This document shows positions 36,401 through 46,600 of a DNA stretch of 64,000 nt, piece after piece. Where the stretch lies: contig JAWQUS010000022.1 of the NCBI GenBank assembly GCA_036365455.1, forward strand, positions 4,588,001 to 4,652,000, in the 5' to 3' direction. Under the pieces are notes generated by a model. The model made no database searches, was not told the origin of the DNA, and saw only the letters and a program-made list of their open reading frames with translations. The stretch is from Macrosoma leucophasiata (taxonomy: Eukaryota; Arthropoda; Insecta; Lepidoptera; Hedylidae). The position numbers and the translations under genes were made by a program. Numbering within the stretch: position 1 is the stretch's first letter; every line of letters starts with the position of its first letter.

Positions 36401-39400
36401 GTGCGTAGCCGATCAAGTACACTGTCATCCAGCATGCGTCCACGCTGAATGACACGCACCTGATCCGATAGACGTTGGCTCGACACGTTGACTGATGGTT
36501 CGAGAGTCTGAAACAGAGGCAGCATACGACTACGATACGCAGTCAGGTTAGTTCCCCCCTCTGTAGCCCCGAAATATGCGCGCATGACATTTTCATTAAG
36601 TGTAGGTGTCCATTTCATGCGCTGCACGTTACCACCGGCAGCGGGGACCCTGCTCGGGGCCGGTTGGCCTCGAGGTCCCAAGCCGGCCGGTAGCCGGGGT
36701 CTTCCACGTCGTCGCGTAGGTGTTGGTGTCGACGGCGGGGAATGGTACTCGTCACTGGAGCTCGACGCAGCTGCGGTGGCCGGTGACACTGCACTCTCGG
36801 AGGAAGCGGTGGCCGGCGGTTGCGAGGCGGAGCTCAGCGACGAGCCCGGAGCTGGTGTGTGTGCTGTACGTCTGGCAGTTGCTCTCGTTATCATTCTTCC
36901 ATTTCTCACTCGTTGTTAAACACCATGTTATTATTATGTCTCTCGTCAGCACGGGGTCCAATTTGAACCCCGGACCTTTGTCAGGCTTGCGCGGGGACAT
37001 GGGGGGTCCAACACGTAGAGGCCCTTTCGAGAATTTTGATCTACTTTGTAATGGGTTATATTCGGCGGGACCTCTCTCTGACTGCATCAATAGTTAATAC
37101 AGGCACAGACAGACCCCGCAGAATATAATGGGACTATTGTAATGATAAGTGATTCGCCAAACTTTGGGCTATGTGGGTGAACTGGGGGGACTAGCTGGCT
37201 GGGCCTATGGAGTGAGATCCGGCACCTGCCTATATTCAACATCTCACATTATCGAATCCTACTTTAGGCAGGTGGTGACTCGCCTCTTCTTGGTGGGCCC
37301 CCCAAACAGCCAACCCGATGGTCGACGGGGGGCAACACTGTTGAGAGAGGCTGGGGGTGTCGAGAGGTGTGGCCCCGGTTTCACCATCACGAGCGAGTAA
37401 TCTCGAGCTCGGAGCGGGCTTCCCCGCTATTATGCCTTTAGACACTTCCACCCCCGAGTGTATGGCTCTTGCAGAAATTTAGACAACAGCCTATTATCAA
37501 AATTTCTGCAAATGCCATACCTCTAGCGCCCCACTCGGACCGGCCAATGAAGGCAAGCCAGAGGTGAGAGACCTGATGCTCTGTCCGGCCGTACCTCTGT
37601 GTGGCGGACGAGGCGGAGCCCAGTTCTCTCGGAGGAACTCGAGATGATGGTAGGGGGTGGTGTCGCTACTCACCAACAGCTCGCCACAAGCTGCTCTGCC
37701 CCCTTATTATTATTATTATTATACTGTAAAATTGTAACGTAAGCATTATAATAACAGGTACTAGCTGCCCCGACGAACTGATCGAACGAATCGCCTTCGA
37801 GACATTATCTTTCTTTTTCAGGTTCTTATACACGTGTCCTCGGCGTACGTGAACTCGTATTTGGTAGAAGTGGAAGAAAAAATATATGATGCCCCCGACG
37901 ACGTGGAGAGGATCATACAGATGGTCAACACTATGTCTGATGAAGCTCTGGATGAGGTTGAACGCAGGTATGTGTTATCCTTCTATCCTTTTTTTTAAAA
38001 GAGCCGACTGAGTTTTTTGGGCTGTTTTTTCTCAGATCATATTGGCCTTTAGAACTCTGCCGGTGAATGACAAAGAATGACTCTTTTTCTTTTCTTTTTT
38101 TTACAAATATTTTCTAATCTATTTCTATTCTATTCTCTCAGTCATCAGTTTGTAAAGGGGAAATGAGACATTCTACTGATGTGCCTACTTTTTACATTAG
38201 CATATTATATTTAGTTTTATCTTAGTGATATTCTTGACTTTTTATCTTGTTTCACATGTATATCAATTGTTATTCACTTTTATTTATTTTGTTTGTATTT
38301 GACGTGTCATAAGAGGTGCCTGTCACCCTAAATGAATTTAGATGAGTTTCTGATTCTGATTCTGATATCTATATTTTAAAGGACTTTATCGACCTATACG
38401 CTGAGTCCTGCCAACATCAATATACAGTGCTCAACAAGATTTTTTTTTATGTTACCGAAGTGGCAAACAAGCTTGCAGTTCACATTGATGTTAAGTGATG
38501 ACTGCAGCCTATAGACACTCACACAAAGACCGAGGTCAAAATGCAGATGCGTTACCACTCCTGAGACCTAAGGTGTTATGCCTCTGTGCCGGAAATTACA
38601 GGGCCGTACATTACCACCTGACCGGAACACGATAGTGCTGAACACTACCATTTAGCGGCAAGTATATTAGGTAATGCGGCGGTGCTTTCGCCCGCGAGCT
38701 CCGTCACTGGAGCTCTACCACCAGTAAAAAATATTGCACATCGAGCCTATGAAACTGACAGTCGGCTAGTTTCGACTTCGTAGAGCGTTATCTCTACTGC
38801 ACACTGTCTACGTAAGCACTGCTACTGCGGTATTGGTCAAAACTTGATCAAAATGCTCGGCAAATGTCATATAAGTCAAGTGCGAAAGAGATAACGCTCT
38901 ACACACCCGAAATAAGCCGAAGACTCTTCCTGAGGTCGATGTGCTATATTTATTATGTTTTGGAATTATGAATTGAGTTTCAGTACAAATATGGTGTTAT
39001 ACTTCACCATGTATCAGATCGAAGTCGCACATGCGGTTTTAAGCAGCACTTGCAGCTTCTTGGTTCGTGAATCAACCATGTAGATTATGTTTGTTACAGC
39101 GTCCTGAAGGATCATCCAAACACATACACGTTCACAAAACACCTGGCGGAGCACGAAGTGTTGAAATGCGCCGAACTGTTCCCATGTACCATCGTCAGAC
39201 CCAGCATGAGTGAGTACAATTTCTGATGGTGGGGTTAAAAGTCTTAGGAATCGCCGTAATGTATTAAGATAATTATGAATGTGGTAGAGCTCTAGTGACG
39301 GAGCTCGCGGGCGTAGGCATCACCGCATTACCTAATATACTTGCCGCTAAATGATAGTGTTCAGCACTATTGTGTTCCGGTCAGGTAGTAATGTACGGCC

Positions 39401-40603
39401 CTGTAATTTCCGGCACAGAGGCATAACACCGTAGGCCTCAGGAGTGGTAACGCATCTGCATTTTGACCTCGGTCTTTGTGTGGGTGTCTATAGGCTGCAG
39501 TCATCACTTAACATCAATGTGAACTGCATGCTTGTTTGTCACTTCCATAACATAAATAAGAACTACAAGTGGCCGGAATCTCAAATTTTGCATGGATTGT
39601 TTTTAGAACGTAGATGCTACTAGATAATGTAGGTAGGTAACATTGTACCCGGTAGAAGCCGGGGCGGGCAACTAGTTAATTATAAAAGCATCGATTAGTG
39701 GATATATACATTTATACCTCTGCATACCTCTCTGTGATAGTTATTACGGGGCCATACATTACTATCTAACCGGTATACGGTAGTGTTGAACACTACCATT
39801 TGGCGGCAGATAGATTAGGTAATGCGGTGGTACCTACACCCTAGAGCTTCTATACTTGGAACTGTACTACCAGTATGCTTGAATGCATTCATTTAACTCT
39901 GTCTACCCTTTCAATGATCACAGGCGTGAGGTTACGTTTTGTTTTGCAGTTGTGGCCGCATTGCAAGAACCGGTGCCGGGTTGGACGTGTTCAAAAGTCG
40001 GACCTCAAGGTTTCTTAATGGGTGCTGCGAAAGGTACCTAATAATAATAATAAAAAAATAATGGCAACCCATTATACGTCCCACTGCTGGGCACGAGTCT
40101 CTCCCCTTATTTGGAGGGAGGCCTGGAGCTTACTCCACCATGCTGCTCCAATGCGGGTTGGTGGAAATACGGGTTAGTGGCCAACCCGCTGTCGGATGTT
40201 TTCAAACCGCCCATTAGGCCTCCGACAAGGTTTAACCACTGCTATCTATCGATAGCAATCGGAACTGACGGCTTAACGTGCCCTCCGAAGCACGGAAACG
40301 CGCATTTAATTTGCCACTAGCTGTCACCCATCACACTACCCGACCGCGCCCGTAGTGCTTAACCGAGTAGATCGCTTACGATCTACACCAGCCGCTGGTT
40401 CATGCGCCCTTCGGTAAGGTACCTTACGTTTCAGAAATTATCTGGTTTGAATTTCCAAAAAAATAAAGATAATACCTACCTGCCTCAGTAGTCTAGTGGT
40501 AGTATGCCACTACTGCTACACTGGGGTCCAGGGTTCGATTCCCGGGTCGAGGGAAACAATTCTTTATCTCTGGTTTGGTAATGTAACCGCAGATGTGAAT
40601 AGG

Positions 40604-40642
<39 letters not shown>

Positions 40643-43600
40643 AAATTGTAAGTGATTTCATGTATGCTTGAATGTAAGCATTTACCTCTGCCTACCCCTT
40701 CGACGATTGCAGGTGGGAAGTAGAAATAAAAGTATTATACAGTGCTCAACAATATATATTGCACTACGATTCTAGGAAGGAGACTTCGGCTTATTTCGGG
40801 TCTGTAGAGCGTTATCTCTTTCACACCGTACCTATTTGACGTTTGTCGACCATTTTGATCAAGTGTTGACCAATACCGGACTGTCACAGCTTACGTAGGC
40901 AGTGTGCAAAAGAGATAACGCTTTACGAAGTCGAAACGAGCCGATCGTCTCTTTCGCAGGCTCGATGTACAATATTCATTGTTGAGTACTGTACATACGT
41001 CCAAGAAATCATGAAAAGTCCCATACATTGATTTGTACAGAAAAGGTAAAAACTGCCTTGAAATATTATCTTGTAGATAATCTTTTTACTGGTGGTAGAG
41101 CTCCAGTGGCGGAGCTCGCGGGCGTAGGCACCACCGCATTACCTAATATACTTTCCGCTAAATGGTAGTGTTCAGCAATATCGTGTTCCGGTCAGGTGGT
41201 ATTGTACGGCCCTGTCATTTCCGACACAGAGGCATAACACCTTAGGCCTCAGTAGTGGTAACGCATCTGCATTTTGACCTCGGTCTTTGCGTGGGTGTCT
41301 ATAGGCTGCAGTCATCACTTAACATCAATGTGAACTGCACGCTTGTTTGCCACTTCTGTAACATAAAAAAACTAAACTTTTGCTGGCCATGGAACCCTTC
41401 ACATACGACTCGCGCTTGGTCATATTTTAATATTTTCCGTTAATATTTTAGGTGTGGTCCGTAGACTACCGCTAGCAAAGGATAACATAGCGGACTACAT
41501 TCCAGTAGATCTGGTAGTGAACCAACTGTTGGTCGCTGGGTGGAACGCGGCTAAGGAAAAGTAAGTTACTTAGGCAGTGTGCAGCAGAGATAACGCTCTA
41601 CTAAGTCGGAACTAGCCGATTGTCTCTTTCGTAGGCTCGATGTGCAATATGTTATTATAAAGCAAGAATATTTAAACGATAAATTATAAAAATCTTTATA
41701 AAATAGTACTAAACAGATTTTGTATTGAAATAAAACTATTTTTACGGATTTATCTCGCGTATATTAAACTAAAATGATTTTTAAAATCAACCCGACGTTT
41801 CGGTCGCTTTTCAGCTTCCGTGTTCCCGGTTTTTCAAACTTCTGTCAGACAAATGTCACCTCAGTCTGCCCGGGACCACGGAAGCTGAAAAGCGACCGAA
41901 ACGTCGGGTTGATTTTAAAAATCATTTTAGTTTAATATACGCGAGATAAATCCGTAAAAATAGTTTTATTTCAATGAGTGTAGCTCGCGAAAACCTAAGA
42001 ACATATCAAATTTTCTATTTACCAATTTATAAAAATATTTTTGCTATGAAGAACCTCTCCTCTCCTATTAATACTTATATAATTTTGCTGTGCCCAAACG
42101 GGTCTGTAATGTGATACTAATATTATTATAGTCCAACGACACTACCATTGCAGAATGCAAATAAATTATTGAATTGAATATCCTTATGTATGTATAAGTT
42201 TAAGTACTTTTACAAATCATTTGACATCCGTGGTTCACTCACGTTGGGTCCTGTTGAAAACCAGCGTCAGGTACCTCTGAAATGAAGTTACCTGACATTT
42301 GCTGAACAGGACACCTTTTTGACGCAGCCGTGAGGCACATATTACTTAAAGGTTTGTACCTAATAATTTTAGAAAATGTGTTATTTGTTAGCTACGTTTT
42401 ATGTCTGTTTATATGTATGTGTCTTGTTGTTGTGTCAAATAAATGTTTCTTTTCCTTTTTTTTCCTTTTCCAATATTTTATCCTGAGTCATCATTATTCC
42501 AACCTATAGAAATCCACTTCTGGACTAAGCCTTCCCCCAAGACGCGGGGAGGTTTGTGATGGGGGTTTGCTAAAAAGCATCAAACCCCCCTCCCCCTTCA
42601 GCGAGTTGCTCTGTGTGCCACAATACCCCCAATTCGACCACGCCCCTGACGCTTCGGTTGCAGATGGGCTCGGGAAGGGAGGGCTACACCTCGACCCCCG
42701 AACCATCCCCTTCCTTTGTTAAGCTTCATGTGCGGAGAGAGACTTACTTGACTTATAGTCCTATGTCCCCTAGATGGGACAGAGGGTCCACAGTGGTTCT
42801 CCATCTCGATCGGTCTTGAGCCTCGCGCTTGATTTCGCTCCAACACTTCCCGATCTTCTTCACTTCGTCAGTAAACGTTCGTCGCCAAGTCTGCTTCGGA
42901 CGAGCACGCTTTCGCTTTCCTTGGGAGTTCCAGTCCAATGACTTGTGTCGTCCAATGTGCGGAGAGAGGAATGATAATTATTAGTAGTAGAACTATATTA
43001 ATCGTATTTTTTTTCTCCAGGAGCGGTGTAACAGTGTACCACAGTACTTCTTCTACACAGAAACCTTTCAAATGGGTCATGTTGCAGTCATCTGTCAATG
43101 AAATTTTGCACGACTATCCACTCAAGAGCGCTGTCTGGTAAGATTCAAACTATTTTAGTGTTTTTTTTTATGTAATGGAAGTGGCGAACAAGCATGCAGT
43201 TCACATTGATGTTAAGTGATGACTGCAGCCTATAGACGGGTGTCTATAGGCTGACCAAGAACCAAGAACACGAAGACCAAGGTCAAAATACAGATGCGTT
43301 ATCACTCCTGAAGCCTAAGGTGTTATAACTCTGTGCCGGAAATTACTGGGCCGTACATTACCACCTGACCGGAACACGATAGTGCTGAACACTACCATTT
43401 AGCGGCAAGTAAATTACGTAATGCGGTGGTGCCGACGCCCGCGAGCTCCGTCACTGGAGTTCTACCACCAGTAAAAAAAAACGAAAAACTTTTTTAAAAC
43501 AAAGGTGGCAAACAAGCATGCAATTCACAACTTCACATAGATTTTAAGTTGTGACTGCAGCCTATAGACACCTACACAAAAACCAAATGCAGTCATAATG

Positions 43601-46600
43601 CAGATACGTTGCCGCTACTTAGACCTAAATTGTAGCGTCCACTACGCAGTGGACTGACGAAACACCAAAGTACTTGCCTAATACGGTAGATGGCGTATCA
43701 ATCGAATTAAATCGCAGATACGAAGTTTTCTCAAGAGTTGCCCTATATACAACTTCCCAACGTCAATCGTTGGGCCACGGCCCGCCAGGCACTATCACCT
43801 CGTCTGGTCGGCGGTTTACACCTTTTCATAGAAGGAACATTTCCACCCATTCCTCTTCAAATTTGTTACTCTGTGTTATTTGTTATCAAACCTGAACACG
43901 ATAATGCTGAACACAGGCGGGCGTATCCTATGTGTTACAGCCATATATGCACTCTACCTATGTACAAAATTTCATGAAAATCCGTCCAGTCGCTTTAGCG
44001 TGATAGAGAAACAAACACATAACCTTACCTAACCTTTATCATGACGACCAATTATTTCTCAGTTTCTTTTGAAATGGGGAAATGGAGAAATGTGTAAATA
44101 ATAGATGCTTTCCATATTATACAAAATTGTTTAGTTTCAATTTAATTGATTATGTGTTTTTGATTATTATTAGTGGTTATTCACTCTAGGTTAGTTTAAA
44201 AATGACGATGTAAAAGTGCTCTCCAGGAGCCCTATTTTATGAAATAAATGAATAAACTGAATAAACAAACAATAATCCATACTTTCACATTTTATACCTA
44301 CACGAAGCATAACATACAATTTTGTATTTTGTATTCCAAAATATTTTATTTTCAGGTACCCTCACTTGGAATTCGTGCCCACTTTGTGGTTGTTCCGTCT
44401 GTCCGCCATCTTTATCCACTTTCTTCCGGCGATACTCCTCGACACCCTGCTCAGGCTTACCGGTGGGAAACCCATGTAAGTCTATCATATCGTCATTTAG
44501 TTTCTAACACCGCCGGGAAGCCATAACGTATCGATATTTTCCCTCCCCCTTCGTCACACTTTTTATCCCCTTTTTTCCCATAAAAGTATGCAATTTTTCA
44601 TCAATGTTTTCTTATGGCGTTATCAATAAATAAATAAATTTTTATTTACTCCACAAACTTTTTATCTTATAGACTAATATAGAATGTTGAATTAGAAGTG
44701 CAAGAAAAAAAAGTTGTATGAAGCCTGGAGCCTAAACTAGGATTCCCTGTATTTTAGGACTCCAGATTCCCATCTTCGGCTAATACAGTGATAATTTAAC
44801 ATGTCATATATTATACAAAACATTTGTGTATATTTATGGCACACAGGTTTTCTTAGACTAAAGTAGAAACAAGTAGATAATATTATTATAATGTTCACAA
44901 CGTTATGTCTAAATATATTATACTATAGGTCGCGCCACGTAAAAAGAACGCTGGAAGAAAGTAGAAGGGATGTGTTCGCGCATCGGTACACTCGCGCACG
45001 AAAGTACTAGCCCTATTGGTTCATTTTTGATCTAGCTTTCGCTTGCGGTTTCGTGTATTGGTAGGCAGATTGAAAACGCCGCACCTCATACTATCAAATA
45101 GATCGATAAATCGTCTACTGCGCAGCTTGACCGCCAGCGTTCTTTTTACCTGGCGCGACCTATACCACCAATTTTTTCTTTAAAAATAATTTACTACAAT
45201 TTGATCTTTTCACCACTTACCAAGTCACCGTTCACCTCACGGCAATATGTATAAAGATTCACGGCGAAATCACGGCTGCCGTTGCGCACTACCTATTTTC
45301 CCTTACCCATTCGTTCCGCCCCGATAACTTTTTACGTCCATATCGTACATGTATTATTTATATATCAAACTAGCTGACTCGACAAACTTCGTATTGACTG
45401 AGAATGAAATAATGTGTCAAGGGTTTGATAGGTACGGACTATATGTATGGAAAAATGAAATTGTGGTTTTTACTATTTCCCTTCAATTTCTTCATATTTT
45501 CTTCCCTGGACTTCCAAAAATCATTCAAAACCAAAATTAGCCAAATCGGTCCAGCCGTTCTCGAGTTTTAGCGAGACTAACGAACAGCAATAGATTTTTA
45601 TATAATAGACTAGCTGTCCCGGCAAACTTCGTATCGCCCTAGAAAATTAAAAAAAAAAATGTCCAAAAATGTTATGAAAAATAGATGTTGGCCGATTCTC
45701 AGACCTACTGAATATGCATGCAAAATTTGGTTAAAATCGGTCCAGCCGTTTCGGAGGAGTTCAAGTTCGAACACCGTGACACGAGAATTTTATATATTAG
45801 ATTAAAGATTTTTTTTTCTCATTATTATGATGTACGAGAGCCAAATTAAATCGTTCGCAAATAAGAGTTGCTGACTGTTAAAGATAAAAAAAAAATACTT
45901 GCGCCCAAATTTTGATTGGTAACCAAGTGGATATAATATTCTCTAGATCAGAGGTTCCCAAACTACTTTTTCTTGTAGACCCCTTTCAATTTTTTTCTGG
46001 TTTCCTCTTCCTCCTTGCTACATTTATATCACATGCCCATATTTCCAAATTTTATTCACAATTAGACTCACACTAGACCCCAGGGGGTCTTTAAGGACCA
46101 CTTTGGGAATCACTGCTCTAGATTATAAATATGCATAAAAATTAGGTTTGCAACATATTATTATCTGGATGAACGAAATGATTCTGCGGTGGTATCCTAA
46201 ACTATAGGCTTCGGAGGCTGTTAACTAAAATGCTTTTTAAAATCAAACTGACGTTTCGGTTGCTTTACACCTTCCGTGGTCCCGGTCAGACAGTATAGCA
46301 TTAACTATTTTTCAGATTATTCCGGCTACACAGGAACGTTTGGGCGTCTCTTGGGCGCCTAGAAGTCTTCATATTCACAGAGTGGAAATTCTACAACACC
46401 AACACTATTGCGCTTACAGCGAAACTGAATAAGACAGACAAGGAACTGTTTTATATGGACGTCTCTAAGATTTGCGTGAGTTATTGTTGTGAGCTATTGA
46501 AGGTGGCAAACAAGCATGCTGTTCACATTGATGTTAAGTGATGACTGCAGCCTATAGACATCTACACAAAACCAGAGGTCAAAATGAAAATGCGTTGCCA

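Larger units (their letters stand above)
33141..37703 (-). mobile_element. Full-length R4-clade (Dong-like) non-LTR retrotransposon
   Basis: 4.56 kb on the - strand: 5' leader 37703-36910, one ORF, a 145-bp 3'UTR, and a terminal (TAA)n. Flanked on both sides by TTA repeats, the known target preference of Dong elements. One ORF with a reverse transcriptase and a downstream restriction-like endonuclease, rather than an upstream APE nuclease, is the R2/R4 layout. It lies in FAR intron 2, antisense to the gene. Confidence 0.85.
45250..46197. mobile_element. Foldback repeat with nested insertions
   Basis: CACGGCTGCCGTTGCGCAC, CCGCCCCGATAACTTTTTAC and the right end CGAAATGATTCTGCGGTGG match 63540-63842. 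Interrupted by two Helitron-like pieces and a hAT MITE. Confidence 0.55.

Noticed and set aside
44248..44526. ORFs of 92, 67 and 61 residues around FAR exon 8
   Set aside because: Wrong frames or wrong strand over a real exon with matching phase.
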